Below are positions 25,210 through 34,852 of a stretch of 64,000 nucleotides of DNA, piece by piece. This DNA comes from an uncultured Hymenobacter sp. (GTDB taxonomy: Bacteria > Bacteroidota > Bacteroidia > Cytophagales > Hymenobacteraceae). The notes under the pieces were generated by a model. It searched no databases. It saw only the letters and a program-made list of their open reading frames with translations, and was not told where the DNA came from. The stretch lies in the NCBI GenBank assembly GCA_913776615.1, contig CAJYPK010000050.1:62001-126000 (forward strand), written 5' to 3'. The position numbers and the translations under genes are program-made. Position 1 is the first letter of the stretch. Each line of letters opens with the position of its first letter.

Positions 25210-28200
25210 TTAGCCCAGCAGTAGCTCGCCGTTTTTCTCACCCAGCAGCTCAGTTGCCACTAGCCTAGCAATCAGCGCCTCTATCAACTGCCGCTGCTCG
25301 TCGCCGGGCCGGGCGAAGCCCAGCCGCCGCGCCGTCGCCAGCACCACGGCCGCGAGCGGTAATGAGAAGCCCTCGCGCACGACGGCGAGGACCGCAGCGG
25401 TCAGCTCTTCGGGGGCCACCAGACTAAGCTTGCGAGAGCTGGCCGGCAGGGCGCTGCGGTCGCGCACGGGCACGGCCCCCACGGCCATGCTGGGCGTCCA
25501 GTAAAAATCGTCGTGCTGGCGAATGCTGCCGATTTTGACTGCCAGCCGGGCGGCCTCGGCCACGCTGGCCCGCATGCGAGCCCCCACCTGCGCCGCTCCC
25601 GTCGCCGCCGCCAGCCGCCGCGTGATTTCCTCCAGGTGCACGGGGCTTTCGACGGCTACCACCTCGGCCACCCAGGCGGCCAGCCGACCTACCGGGTGCT
25701 GGGGCAGCGCCCGCTGCCGGATGGCGGGTGGCAGTTGGGCTACCTGGTAGCGCACCGCCGCCCGCGCCGCGCCGGGGGCCGGGGGGGCTTCGCGGATCAA
25801 CCCAGTGGGCGCGACTTCAGGGACCGCCAGCCGGGGGGAGCCGGGTGGTCCCAGGCGGCGGGCCTCCTCAATGGCGGCCACGGCGCGGGCCAGGGCTGCG
25901 GCGGGGTCGCGCAGCCAGTCGGCGCTCCAGATGCGGTGCAGGCGCCAGCCCATAGCTTCGAGCAGCGCCGGGCGCAGACGGTCGCGGTCGCGGGCCGAGC
26001 GGGCCTGCTGGTACACCGCACCGTCGCACTCAATGCCCAGCACGTAGCGACTAGAATCGGCGGGATCTACCACGGCCCAGTCGAGGGAGAAGCCGGGGGA
26101 TCCCACCCGCGGGTGCAGCACGTAGCCCTGCGCCCGGAGCGCCTGGCCCACCACTTCCTCAAAAGGAGTTTCGAGCGGATGGGCTGAGCTGGTCGCCCGG
26201 GGGGGCAAATGCCCGGTTTGGGCGAAGTGCAGGAAGACGCGCAGCGCGGCCAGCCCGCTGGTTTGCGGGTTGGGATCGGCCAGGCGGGCGGGGTCAATGT
26301 CCTGGGCGGTCAGGTTGGTGAAGATTTCGCAGCGCTGCCGGGCTCTGGTTATTAACACGTTGAGGCGGCGCGCCCCACCCTCCCGACCCAGCGGGCCGAA
26401 GTTGAGCGCTACCGTGCCCGCCGCCGTGCGGCCGTAGCCGAGGCTGAGGAGGATAACGTCGCGCTCGTCGCCCTGCACGTTTTCGAGGTTTTTCAGGAAA
26501 AACGGCTCGTGCGGGTGCTGGTCGAAAAACGCCTCGGCCTCGGGCTGCTGGCGGCGCAACTGGTCGAGCGCCTCCTGAATAGCCTGGCGCTGCGCCGTGC
26601 TAAACGCCACCACGCCCAGCGTGAGCCCGGGCGTGGTACGGGCGTGGGCCAGCACGGCGGCAGCCACGGCAGCGGCTTCCCGGGGGTTGGTACGGGTGGT
26701 GCCGCGCTCGTAGTGAGCATCGGGCAGGTGGTGGTAGACCAAGCCCAGCGCGCCCGCGCCGCCGGGGCTGGGGAAGGTTCGCAGCTTATCCTCATAAAAC
26801 AGGTGATTGGCCGCCGCAATCAGCGCCGGGTGCCGCGAGCGGTAGTGCCAGCGGAGCATCAGCTCGGGCATCTGACGGGCCTGACACAGCTCCAGGATGC
26901 TGGGAATGTCGGCCGTGGCGCTGGCTTCGTCGGCGGCGTCGGGCGCGGTGAGCGAGTCGAAAAAGCTGGTGGGCGGCAGCTGGCGCGAATCGCCCACCAC
27001 CACCAGCTGCCGGCCCCGCGCAATGGCCCCCAGCGCCTCGACGGGCTTCACCTGGCTGGCCTCGTCGAAGATGACGAGGTCGAACTCCACCGCCCCGGGC
27101 GGCAGGTAGCTGGCCACCGAGAGCGGCGACATCATCATGACGGGCTTGATGGCCTGCACTGCCCGGCCCGCCCGCTCCATGAGCTGGCGCGTGGGCAGAT
27201 GACGGCTCTTTTTAGCCAACTCATTACTGATCACCAACATTTGCCCGCCCGCCTGGAGCTGGGGCAGGTGATCGAAGTGGTACCGCATGGCCCGGACGCG
27301 GTGGTGGTGCAGCGCCAGCGCATCGGCCAGCCGGAAGCGGGCGGCGACTTCCTCGTGACTGGCCCGCTCAAACTGCCGCAGGGCCGGGTACTGCGCGTAA
27401 GCCAGCCGCTGCAAGTGCGTGAGCCAGGTGTGGCGCACGGCGTGCCCGAGGTGCTGGCCGGCCTCGGGCCAGGTTTCGGCCAGGGGCAGCAGCTCAGGTA
27501 GGTTTTCGGCCTGGGCAGTGGCGGCGACGTTGTTCCACTCGGTGGTGAGGTGCAGGGCGGGCAGCTCGGCCGCCCAGGCCGCCAGCGTGGCCAGCTGCGC
27601 CGCAAACGAATGAAACTGCAAGCGCCCTGCCGGGCCGAAGCGCCGGGCTTCGTTGAGTTGCAGAGCGTCGGCCACGGCTTGCCCGGCGCGGCGGTGCTGG
27701 TCCAGCGCCTGCTCCAGCGCGGCCAGCGGCGCGGTCAAGTCGTCAGTCAGCGGTCGGGGGCGGGCCAGGTAGGCCAGCAGCGCGGCGGGCAATTCGCCCC
27801 GGGTAATGCGCTGCTGCGTGAAAGTGAGGTATTCTTGCACGCTGAGCAATGCTGCCCAGTCGGAGCGCAGCCCTTGCCAGGTAGCCCCGAATAGCTGCTC
27901 ACCCAGCGGTGCAAACTCGGCCACCGCCTGGGCGTACCGGGCCGCCGTCTGAATAGCGTCAATCGTGGGCAGTACTTCGGTGGCCGACTTGGGCAGTGGG
28001 CCGCGCCACAGACCTTGCAGGCGCTGGCGAGCGCGGCGGTAGTCAGCGATTAGAAATTTCCACCATTTACCCCCGTAAGTCAGCAAGGCCACCCGCTCGG
28101 CCAGCAGCGGCTGCGCCCAGGCCTCGGGCAGGAGCACGGGCTCGTATTGCCGCCGCAATTCCTGATAAGTTGCCCCGGCGCGCAGCGTTTCGGTTAGGCG

Positions 28201-29913
28201 GCCGGCCTGCGTCAGCCAGGCCGCGTGGGTAACGTCGGCGCCGGCCAGCGGCGGGGCCAATTGGGCGTGGCGGGCGGCGGGTAGTAGGGCCTCGGCGGCC
28301 AAGCGGCCAGCGGGTGCGGGCAGATCCAGGTGGCTGGCTAGCGTCTCCGCCGCCACTTGCAAACCCTGAACGGCGGCGATGGCTTCGGCCAAGAGGCGGG
28401 CCAGCGGGGCGTAATCGGCGGGTAGCAGCACGGTGCGCTCACTGCCCCAGAACGGCAGATCTCGGGGCGGCCCGATTTTTTGCAGGGTGGCTTGCAGGCG
28501 GGCAGCCAGCGCCTCGGCGTGGGCCGCGTCGGCGTCGGTCCAGTCGGCCAGGTGCGTCAACGGAATAGTAGGCAGCACCACCGCGCCACGCGCCGCCTCA
28601 AGCTTCAGCAGCTCGCCGGCCACCTGTTGGGCAGTGCGGCGGCTGCGCCCGAGCGGCGTGCCCACGGCCCGGGCGTAGTCGTTGAGCACCTGGCGATACC
28701 GCGGCAGCTGGGCTACCTCGTCGGCCCCGGCCAGTACGGTAGCCGGGCGGCCCAGGCCCAGGGTTTGCCGCAGCTCGTCGAGCAAGGCCTTTTTATTGAC
28801 CTGGTGGCTGTGCAGCTCTAGGCAGGCCGCGCCGAGGCCCAGCGCGTCGAGGCGGCGCTTCACCACGTCGAGCGCGGCCATCTTTTCGGCCACGAACAGC
28901 ACTTTCTTGCCGGCCCCGATGGCCTCGGCCAGCAGGTTGGCGATGGTTTGCGACTTGCCGGTACCGGGCGGCCCCTGCACCACGAGGTTGCGCCCCTCGC
29001 GCACGGCCAGCAACGCCCGCAGCTGCGACGAGTCGGCGTCGAGCACCTGGTGCAGCTCAGCGGCCGGGCTATCGGTATCGAGCAAGGTCGTTTCATCGGC
29101 CGTGGGCGGGGCATCTTGAAAGCCTGTTTCCCCCCCCAGCAACGCTTCAATGGCCGGGTGCGCCAGCAGCTCGGCGCCAGCCGGCCAAGTGGCTGGGTCG
29201 AGATCGCGGTAGAGCAGAAATTTTCCGAAGGAGAAAAAGCCCAGCGCTAACTCGTCGGCCGCTACGCGCCAGCGGGGCTGGCTGGCCACGGCCGCCGCCA
29301 CGGCTGCGTAATAAGCAACTAGCTGCTCCTCGTCGTCCAGCTCGGGCAATGGCAATACCAGGTTGAAGTCGGCCTTGAATCGGGCTTGCAGCGAGAGATT
29401 ACCGACCACCTCGGCCCCGGTGTAGCGCAGGCGGTAGCGCCCGGCGGCGGACGTACGCTCCAGCAGCACGGGCACCAGCACCAGCGGGGCTAGCCGGGGT
29501 TCGTCGGCGCGGGTCTCCTCGTACCAGGTGAGCATCCCCAGGGCCAGGTAGAGGATATTGGCCCCGGTTTCCTCGATACTCGTACGGGCGGTGTAGTAAG
29601 TTTTTTGCAGCCGGCTTTCGAGCTTGGCGAGCGGCTCGGCAGTTTGCAGCTTGCTATCGGTGAGCAGGGCCAGCCGCTCGGCCTCGGTGGACGTTGGCGC
29701 TGAGCCAACGCTCGTCGGCTCGGCCTGGAAAGCCATCGCCTTGCCCTGCCGCACCAGCACCTCAAACACCGCCGCGGCGCTCTCTTGCACCACGGTTACG
29801 CCCTGCGCCCGCAGGGGGCGGTAGTTGAGCAGCGGATTACGCAGGCTCAGATCGAGCAGTTCGTGGCGAACGGCGGCGAGACGGGCGGCGAGGGTGGAAT
29901 TATCGGCTTTCAC
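25210..29913 (-). CDS. Large DUF4011-helicase-Vsr-like nuclease-DUF3320 protein, possible defence protein
   Basis: 1567 residues, cytoplasmic. Order of parts: N-terminal DUF4011-type region (starts LAAVRHELLDLSLRNPLLNYR; about 1-290); superfamily 1 helicase core with Walker A GPPGTGKS (Lys320), Walker B FDEAS (Asp950, Glu951), NVQGDERDVI (about 1149) and LNVLITRARQ (about 1190); a Vsr/PD-(D/E)xK-like nuclease (Asp in SLDWAVVD, Glu1295 in GIECDGAVY); and a C-terminal DUF3320 winged-helix-like region. This architecture matches the DUF4011-helicase-Vsr proteins such as Hhe that were linked to phage defence. The start is a GTG at 29913 that overlaps the preceding gene by 14 bases. Defence function here is inference; no other defence gene is nearby. 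Confidence 0.9.
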   Translation of the reverse strand: MKADNSTLAARLAAVRHELLDLSLRNPLLNYRPLRAQGVTVVQESAAAVFEVLVRQGKAMAFQAEPTSVGSAPTSTEAERLALLTDSKLQTAEPLAKLESRLQKTYYTARTSIEETGANILYLALGMLTWYEETRADEPRLAPLVLVPVLLERTSAAGRYRLRYTGAEVVGNLSLQARFKADFNLVLPLPELDDEEQLVAYYAAVAAAVASQPRWRVAADELALGFFSFGKFLLYRDLDPATWPAGAELLAHPAIEALLGGETGFQDAPPTADETTLLDTDSPAAELHQVLDADSSQLRALLAVREGRNLVVQGPPGTGKSQTIANLLAEAIGAGKKVLFVAEKMAALDVVKRRLDALGLGAACLELHSHQVNKKALLDELRQTLGLGRPATVLAGADEVAQLPRYRQVLNDYARAVGTPLGRSRRTAQQVAGELLKLEAARGAVVLPTIPLTHLADWTDADAAHAEALAARLQATLQKIGPPRDLPFWGSERTVLLPADYAPLARLLAEAIAAVQGLQVAAETLASHLDLPAPAGRLAAEALLPAARHAQLAPPLAGADVTHAAWLTQAGRLTETLRAGATYQELRRQYEPVLLPEAWAQPLLAERVALLTYGGKWWKFLIADYRRARQRLQGLWRGPLPKSATEVLPTIDAIQTAARYAQAVAEFAPLGEQLFGATWQGLRSDWAALLSVQEYLTFTQQRITRGELPAALLAYLARPRPLTDDLTAPLAALEQALDQHRRAGQAVADALQLNEARRFGPAGRLQFHSFAAQLATLAAWAAELPALHLTTEWNNVAATAQAENLPELLPLAETWPEAGQHLGHAVRHTWLTHLQRLAYAQYPALRQFERASHEEVAARFRLADALALHHHRVRAMRYHFDHLPQLQAGGQMLVISNELAKKSRHLPTRQLMERAGRAVQAIKPVMMMSPLSVASYLPPGAVEFDLVIFDEASQVKPVEALGAIARGRQLVVVGDSRQLPPTSFFDSLTAPDAADEASATADIPSILELCQARQMPELMLRWHYRSRHPALIAAANHLFYEDKLRTFPSPGGAGALGLVYHHLPDAHYERGTTRTNPREAAAVAAAVLAHARTTPGLTLGVVAFSTAQRQAIQEALDQLRRQQPEAEAFFDQHPHEPFFLKNLENVQGDERDVILLSLGYGRTAAGTVALNFGPLGREGGARRLNVLITRARQRCEIFTNLTAQDIDPARLADPNPQTSGLAALRVFLHFAQTGHLPPRATSSAHPLETPFEEVVGQALRAQGYVLHPRVGSPGFSLDWAVVDPADSSRYVLGIECDGAVYQQARSARDRDRLRPALLEAMGWRLHRIWSADWLRDPAAALARAVAAIEEARRLGPPGSPRLAVPEVAPTGLIREAPPAPGAARAAVRYQVAQLPPAIRQRALPQHPVGRLAAWVAEVVAVESPVHLEEITRRLAAATGAAQVGARMRASVAEAARLAVKIGSIRQHDDFYWTPSMAVGAVPVRDRSALPASSRKLSLVAPEELTAAVLAVVREGFSLPLAAVVLATARRLGFARPGDEQRQLIEALIARLVATELLGEKNGELLLG

Positions 29914-30127
29914 GGTACCGGATACGGACGCGGCGCAACGCTAGCCACTGCCAAATCCTCACCCCAATGAGCAGCGTCAGCAGCCCAGGCAGCCCCAGCA
30001 GGAGCACCCAGGTATTAGCTTCGCAGTAAGAAGTATGAGTGAGGTTGGCCAGGTTCACCATGAAATCGACGCAGTACCAGTACGCTATGTAAACCAGATG
30101 GGCCGCGAAGTGCGCCGGCGTACTCAT
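29900..30127 (-). CDS. Small two-helix membrane protein, coupled to helicase gene
   Basis: 75 residues. Two hydrophobic segments (about 9-30 and 42-64) joined by a short loop with Cys35; the C-terminus is strongly basic (RRVRIRYRESR). No family recognised. Its ATG overlaps the upstream gene's stop in an ATGA, and its TAA lies 14 bases inside the helicase gene, so the three genes should be translated together. Confidence 0.65.
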   Translation of the reverse strand: MSTPAHFAAHLVYIAYWYCVDFMVNLANLTHTSYCEANTWVLLLGLPGLLTLLIGVRIWQWLALRRVRIRYRESR

Positions 30128-30492
30128 GGCTTGCGAGCGTACTTTAACTTACTGATAAGCTGACTATCACGCAAAGCGCCGTACGTGAGCCAGCCCAGCA
30201 GCAGTGGCAGCAGACCTAGGTAAAACCCGATGTTGACGGCCGCGTACCGACTACGCCCGCCCGCCGCTAGTGCCCGCACGGTGGCTGCGTACAAGGGCCG
30301 CAATTGGCAATACGCCGGACTATTCGCCCGCGTGACGTGTACACAGTAGTGCAAGGCGCAGTAGCGGGTACAATGGCCCGCCCGCGCCCGGCTGGGTGGA
30401 TATGGGGCGTGGGTATTGACCCAGTAACCAAAACCTAGCGGCAGCAGGGCCAGCAAGAGGGTCAGCAGCAACGGCCGGGCACGGGGCAGCAT
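30124..30492 (-). CDS. Small Cys-rich membrane protein, first gene of helicase cluster
   Basis: 122 residues. An N-terminal hydrophobic segment (7-24) precedes an extracytoplasmic loop with five Cys (GHCTRYCALHYCVHV and AYCQLR among them), enough for disulfides or metal. A second segment (about 88-107) and a short basic tail follow. No known family. Stop and the next start overlap as ATGA. It may be one of a Hymenobacter-specific group of small proteins; I cannot confirm. Confidence 0.6.
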   Translation of the reverse strand: MLPRARPLLLTLLLALLPLGFGYWVNTHAPYPPSRARAGHCTRYCALHYCVHVTRANSPAYCQLRPLYAATVRALAAGGRSRYAAVNIGFYLGLLPLLLGWLTYGALRDSQLISKLKYARKP

Positions 30493-30552
30493 AGCAACGG
30501 AGAGCCGGCAGTTGCTAACCGGCCGATAATATTCTTTACTTCAGCCAATTAA

Positions 30553-32328
30553 TTAGGCAACCGCCTTCCCCAGCTTCGAGTGCTTGTACCCGTAGCCGAA
30601 GTAAATCGCCAGCCCGATGAGCAGCCAGATCAGGAACATCGTCCAGTTGTTGATACCGAGCTGGGTCATCAGGTAGAGGTTGGTGAGCAGGCCCAGCACC
30701 GGCAGCAGCGAGAGCTTTTTCTGAAACGTGACGACCACCAGGGCCAGCGAAGCCAGCAGGAAGACCATCGTGGGGATTTGGTGGGCGAAGCCGCCGGTGA
30801 CTTTGCCCGTCAGCTCGTCGGCAATCAGCCAGCCGTGCTGCCCGCTGGCATCAAGCCAGAATTCGCGGTTACCCTCGACGTTGTAGGTCTTTATCAAGTA
30901 GATGGCCGCCACCAGCACTACCAGAATCAGCCAGCGGCCGTTGAGGTAGGGCACCCGGAAGCGGGCGTCGGATTTACCGTAGGGGTCGAGGATGAGGATG
31001 CCGCCGCACACCAGCGCGAAGGCGAACAGCGTACCGATGCTCGTGAGGTCCACCACCAGGTCCATGTTCAGAAACAAGGCCGGCACGCCCACGAAAATAC
31101 CCGTGACGATGGTGCTGAACGAGGGCGTGTGAAACTTGGGGTGCACCTTGGCAAATACCGGCGGCAGCAGGCCATCGCGGCTCATGGTCAGCCAGATGCG
31201 CGGCTGGCCCAGCTGAAACACCAGCAGCACCGAGGCCATGGCGAATACCGCGCTCACCGCCACCAGCGCCGAAAGCTTGGACAGACCCACCTTGGCAAAG
31301 ACGAAGGAGAGCGGGTCGCCCACGCCCAGCTCCTTGTAGCTCACCATCCCGGTGAGCACCAGCGTAATGACTACGTAGAGCAGCGTGCAGATGATGAGGG
31401 CAAACATCATGGCCCGGGGCAGGTCGCGCTGTGGGTTTTTGCACTCCTCGGCCGTGGTCGAGATGGCATCGAAGCCGATGTAAGCGAAGAATACGGCCGA
31501 TACGCCCTTGAGCACGCCGCCGAGGCCGTTGGGCGCGAAGGGCGACCAGTTGGCCGGCTTCACGTAGAACGCACCCACGACAATCACCACCGCCACAATT
31601 ATCAATTTTAAGATTACCAGCAAGTTGCTGGCATTCTTGCTTTCCTTGATACCCACGTACACCAGCGCCGTAATGGCCACCGTGATGAGGAAGGCCGGTA
31701 AATCGACCACCAGGCGATAGCCGCCCAGCAGCTCGGGGGCCTGCGCCCAGGCGTAGTAGCCTTCGAGCTGGGCGGGGCTAGCGGCGGCCAGCGGCTGGCC
31801 GGCCTGCATGAGGCTCAGTACGGCTTGGTAACCGGTGTGGGCGCTCTGGGTGCCCATCGTGAGCCAGCGCGGCAAGTGCAGCCCCACACCGTCGAGCAGG
31901 CCGGTGAAGTAGTCACTCCACGAAATGGCCACTACGATGTTGCCCACCGCGTATTCCATGATGAGCGCCCAGCCGATAATCCAGGCCGCGAGCTCGCCAA
32001 ACGAAGTATACGCGTAGGTATACGCCGAGCCGCTCACCGGGATGGTGGCCGCAAACTGCGCGTAGCACAAGGCCGAAAACGCGCAGGCCACCGCCGTGAA
32101 GATGAACAGCAGCGACACGGCCGGCCCACCGTTGAGGCTGGCCTGGCCGATGGTGGAAAAGATGCCGGCCCCGATAATGGCCGCGATGCCCAGGCCGGTG
32201 AGGTCGCGGACGGTGAGGTGACGGGCCAGGCCGCCGGTGCCACCGTGGCCGTCGGCATCGGCGGGCGGATTGGCTAGGATAGCCGCAATGGACTTGCGGC
32301 GGAAGAGCGAAGAATTAGTGGGGGGCAT
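30553..32328 (-). CDS. APC superfamily amino acid permease (cationic amino acid transporter type)
   Basis: 591 residues from the ATG at 32328. Twelve or more transmembrane segments. The N-terminal RHLTVRDLTGLGIAAIIGAGIFSTIG block is the APC signature, including the unwound GAGIF substrate site. The long GVLKGVSAVFFAYIGFDAISTTAEECKNPQRDLP block is typical of CAT-type members such as YfnA-like permeases. Inserted hydrophilic loops (about 160-205 and 470-500) make it longer than most bacterial homologues. Substrate not assignable. Confidence 0.93.
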   Translation of the reverse strand: MPPTNSSLFRRKSIAAILANPPADADGHGGTGGLARHLTVRDLTGLGIAAIIGAGIFSTIGQASLNGGPAVSLLFIFTAVACAFSALCYAQFAATIPVSGSAYTYAYTSFGELAAWIIGWALIMEYAVGNIVVAISWSDYFTGLLDGVGLHLPRWLTMGTQSAHTGYQAVLSLMQAGQPLAAASPAQLEGYYAWAQAPELLGGYRLVVDLPAFLITVAITALVYVGIKESKNASNLLVILKLIIVAVVIVVGAFYVKPANWSPFAPNGLGGVLKGVSAVFFAYIGFDAISTTAEECKNPQRDLPRAMMFALIICTLLYVVITLVLTGMVSYKELGVGDPLSFVFAKVGLSKLSALVAVSAVFAMASVLLVFQLGQPRIWLTMSRDGLLPPVFAKVHPKFHTPSFSTIVTGIFVGVPALFLNMDLVVDLTSIGTLFAFALVCGGILILDPYGKSDARFRVPYLNGRWLILVVLVAAIYLIKTYNVEGNREFWLDASGQHGWLIADELTGKVTGGFAHQIPTMVFLLASLALVVVTFQKKLSLLPVLGLLTNLYLMTQLGINNWTMFLIWLLIGLAIYFGYGYKHSKLGKAVA

Positions 32329-32443
32329 TCGGCCAGGGAGAGATTGGGCGCGCAAGCTAGTAAACGGCTAAGTTACGGCCGAGCCGTGTGCAATACCGGC
32401 CGGGCCAGCATCGGGGTAGAAAGCCGCTTCGACTTTCCACGCT

Positions 32444-33223
32444 ATGCCCCAGCCGACTACCACTATCCGCATCCCCCAGCCCTGCGCCGCAAGCTGGGAC
32501 GCCATGACGCCCGCCACCGCCGGCCGCCACTGCGCCGCCTGTCAGAAAACAGTGGTGGATTTTACCCGGAAGACCGACGCCGAAATCCTGCTGGCGCTAC
32601 GCCAAGCCGCAGGTGAAACCTGCGGCCGCCTGCGGGCCGACCAGGTAGGGCGGCCGCTGGTGATACCCACGGCGGCCCCGCGCTGGCGAATCTGGCTGGG
32701 GGCCGCCCTGGCCCTGGCTGGGATCCTCGGGGCGGGCCGGGTTGCCGCGCAGGCGCGGGCCAACTACTACGCCGGCCCCCAGCCGCTACCTAACGCTGCG
32801 GGCAGCGCGGCCCTCAAACCGACTAGCCCCACTCCTGCCGAGCCAGCCGAATTACCTACCGCAGCTGGCGGGCTGGTGACGATACGCGGCACCGTCAGCG
32901 ATGCCTCCACGCCCACGGGCCTGCCGGGGGCCTCGGTACAGCTGCAAGGTACCGACATCGGCACCTCGACCGATGGGGCCGGCAACTTTTCCTTGTCCGT
33001 ACCAGCCGGGCAGCCGGCGCGGCTCGTCATTTCTTCCGTCGGCTACTCCCAGCAGGAACTGCTGGTTGCAAAGCCCGATACCCAGCAATTGGCCGTGGCA
33101 CTGCACGCGCAGGTACTGGGCGCGTTGGTAATTGTGCAGCCTTGGCCCTTGCATCCACGCAGCTTCTTTGCCTGGAGCAAATACTGGCTGACCAAGCCGT
33201 TCCGCAGGGCAACAGATTACTAA
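32444..33223 (+). CDS. Cys-rich N-domain / TM / CarboxypepD_reg protein, paralogue 1 of 3
   Basis: 259 residues. The cytoplasmic-looking N-domain (1-72) carries Cys14, Trp18, Met21, Cys30-x2-Cys33 then KTVVDF, and Cys60 in TCGRLR. One transmembrane segment follows (about 82-103), then a Pro/Ala linker, then a CarboxypepD_reg-like beta-sandwich (about 147-225: TIRGTVSDAS, GTDIGTSTDGAGNFSL, SSVGYSQQ). The tail ends SKYWLTKPFR. The N-domain resembles one I have seen ahead of TonB-type and regulatory-like domains in this phylum; its function is unknown. Cys spacing suggests metal binding. First of a three-gene tandem array. Confidence 0.8.
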   Translation: MPQPTTTIRIPQPCAASWDAMTPATAGRHCAACQKTVVDFTRKTDAEILLALRQAAGETCGRLRADQVGRPLVIPTAAPRWRIWLGAALALAGILGAGRVAAQARANYYAGPQPLPNAAGSAALKPTSPTPAEPAELPTAAGGLVTIRGTVSDASTPTGLPGASVQLQGTDIGTSTDGAGNFSLSVPAGQPARLVISSVGYSQQELLVAKPDTQQLAVALHAQVLGALVIVQPWPLHPRSFFAWSKYWLTKPFRRATDY

Positions 33224-33247
33224 TAGTCGGCCAGCAAATCACCGCCC

Positions 33248-33970
33248 ATGCCCACATCCTCCCTCAAGATTTCGCGGCCCTGCGCCGAGAGCTGGGACGC
33301 CATGACGCCCGCCACCGTCGGCCGCTACTGCGCCGCCTGCCAGAAAACAGTGGTGGATTTCACGCTGAAATCCGACGCCGAAATCCTGGCTTATTTCCAG
33401 CAGGCTGGCCCCGGCAAAACCTGCGGCCGCTTCCGGCTAGCCCAGGTAGGCCGGCCCCTGCGCCCGGCTCCGCCCGCGCCCAGGCCTGCCCGCTGGCAAG
33501 CCTGGCTGAGCGGCTTGCTGGTATCCGCCGCCACCGCCCAGGGCTGCCAGCCCGCTACTCGTAGCGAACCGCACCCGCTGACCCGGAGCCCAACCGCCAC
33601 CGTCGCGCCCGATTCGCTGGTGGCGCTCGACTCAGCAGAGGTAGCATTTCCGGACGGTACTGAGCGCGTTATCTCGGGACAGGTTTACGACGTCGCCTCG
33701 CAGCGGCCAGTGAGCCAGGCGACGGTGCACTTGCTGCATACTGCGCTGGCGGCTACCACCGATGCCTCGGGCCGTTTCGCCATCAGCCTGCCCGAGGCGC
33801 AGCCCACGCCTCACGGTATTACGCTTCGCCTCACGGCCGCTGGCTATTCGCCCCAGGTACTGGCCGCTGCCACCGACCACCTGCCAACTCATGGCTTGGC
33901 CCTCGCGCATCTCAGCTACCCGCTGCCGCAGATGGTGCTGGGCGATGTGGAAGAACTCAAGGACAAGTAA
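33248..33970 (+). CDS. Cys-rich N-domain / CarboxypepD_reg protein, paralogue 2 of 3
   Basis: 240 residues, 24 bases after paralogue 1. The N-domain is conserved (Cys12, Cys28-x2-Cys31, Cys59 in TCGRF). The middle segment (about 82-98) is shorter and less hydrophobic than in paralogues 1 and 3 and ends in AQGCQP, which resembles a lipobox-like Cys but without a proper signal peptide context. The C-terminal domain (about 140-225: RVISGQVYDVASQRPVSQATVHL, TTDASGRFAISLP) is a diverged CarboxypepD_reg fold. The C-terminal SKYWLTKPF tail is missing. Confidence 0.78.
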   Translation: MPTSSLKISRPCAESWDAMTPATVGRYCAACQKTVVDFTLKSDAEILAYFQQAGPGKTCGRFRLAQVGRPLRPAPPAPRPARWQAWLSGLLVSAATAQGCQPATRSEPHPLTRSPTATVAPDSLVALDSAEVAFPDGTERVISGQVYDVASQRPVSQATVHLLHTALAATTDASGRFAISLPEAQPTPHGITLRLTAAGYSPQVLAAATDHLPTHGLALAHLSYPLPQMVLGDVEELKDK

Positions 33971-34013
33971 CAGATAGCCTCTTTCGCGCCATTAGTCAAC
34001 CTCCCACTGCCCT

Positions 34014-34799
34014 ATGCCCACCGCTACCATCCGCATCCCCCAGCCCTGCGCCGAGAGCTGGGACGCCATGACGCCCGCCATCGCTGACCGCCACTGCGCC
34101 GCCTGCCAGAAGACAGTAGTTGATTTCACCCGGAAGACCGACGCCGAAATTCTGGTGGCCCTGCGCCAAGCCGTGGGCGCAACCTGCGGCCGCCTGCGGG
34201 CCGACCAGGTAGGCCGGCCGCTGGTAGCTCCTTCCCCGGCCCCGCGCTGGCGCATTTGGCTGGGGGCCGCCCTGGCGCTGGGCGGAGCACTGGGGGCGAG
34301 CCAAGCCGCCGCCCAGGCGCGGGCCAACTACTACGCCGGGCCCCAGCCACTGACCGACCCCACGGGCAGCACCGCTCCCGAGCCCAGCCCCCACCTTGCC
34401 GGTGTACCGGCCGAGCCCGCAGCAGCGAACAATGGGCTGACCACGATACGCGGCACCGTGACCGACTCAGCTACGCACGAGCTATTACCGGGCGTAACGG
34501 TGCTAGTGAAGGGCACCGACATCGGTACCTCGACCGATAGGGAAGGTAATTTTACGCTACCCGTACCCGCCAGTAATTCAACGCTTCTCTCCTTCAGCTC
34601 CGTTGGCTTCGTTAGCCAGGAGCGGCTGGTTGCAACCACCGGTACGCAGCCGCTGGTCGTGGCTCTGGCGGCGGATACGCGCGTGTTGGGGGAGGTAATC
34701 CTAGTGGGCGGCGTGCATTTCCAACAGCCTCGGCCCTGGCATCCACGCCGCTTATTCAATTGGAGCAAGTACTGGCTGACCAAGCCATTTCGCGACTAA
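34014..34799 (+). CDS. Cys-rich N-domain / TM / CarboxypepD_reg protein, paralogue 3 of 3
   Basis: 261 residues, 43 bases after paralogue 2. The sequence is much closer to paralogue 1 than to 2: same N-domain (Cys12, Cys28-x2-Cys31, Cys58), nearly identical TM region (RWRIWLGAALALGGALGAS) and linker start (ARANYYAGPQPL), and the same C-terminal SKYWLTKPFR. The regulatory-like domain spans about 145-225 (TIRGTVTDSATHELLPGVTVLV, TSTDREGNFTLP). Arose by local duplication. Confidence 0.8.
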   Translation: MPTATIRIPQPCAESWDAMTPAIADRHCAACQKTVVDFTRKTDAEILVALRQAVGATCGRLRADQVGRPLVAPSPAPRWRIWLGAALALGGALGASQAAAQARANYYAGPQPLTDPTGSTAPEPSPHLAGVPAEPAAANNGLTTIRGTVTDSATHELLPGVTVLVKGTDIGTSTDREGNFTLPVPASNSTLLSFSSVGFVSQERLVATTGTQPLVVALAADTRVLGEVILVGGVHFQQPRPWHPRRLFNWSKYWLTKPFRD

Positions 34800-34852
34800 G
34801 CCGCCGTTGGGCACTACCTCAGTATATCGTCACTCATCATCAAGCTGTTGAA

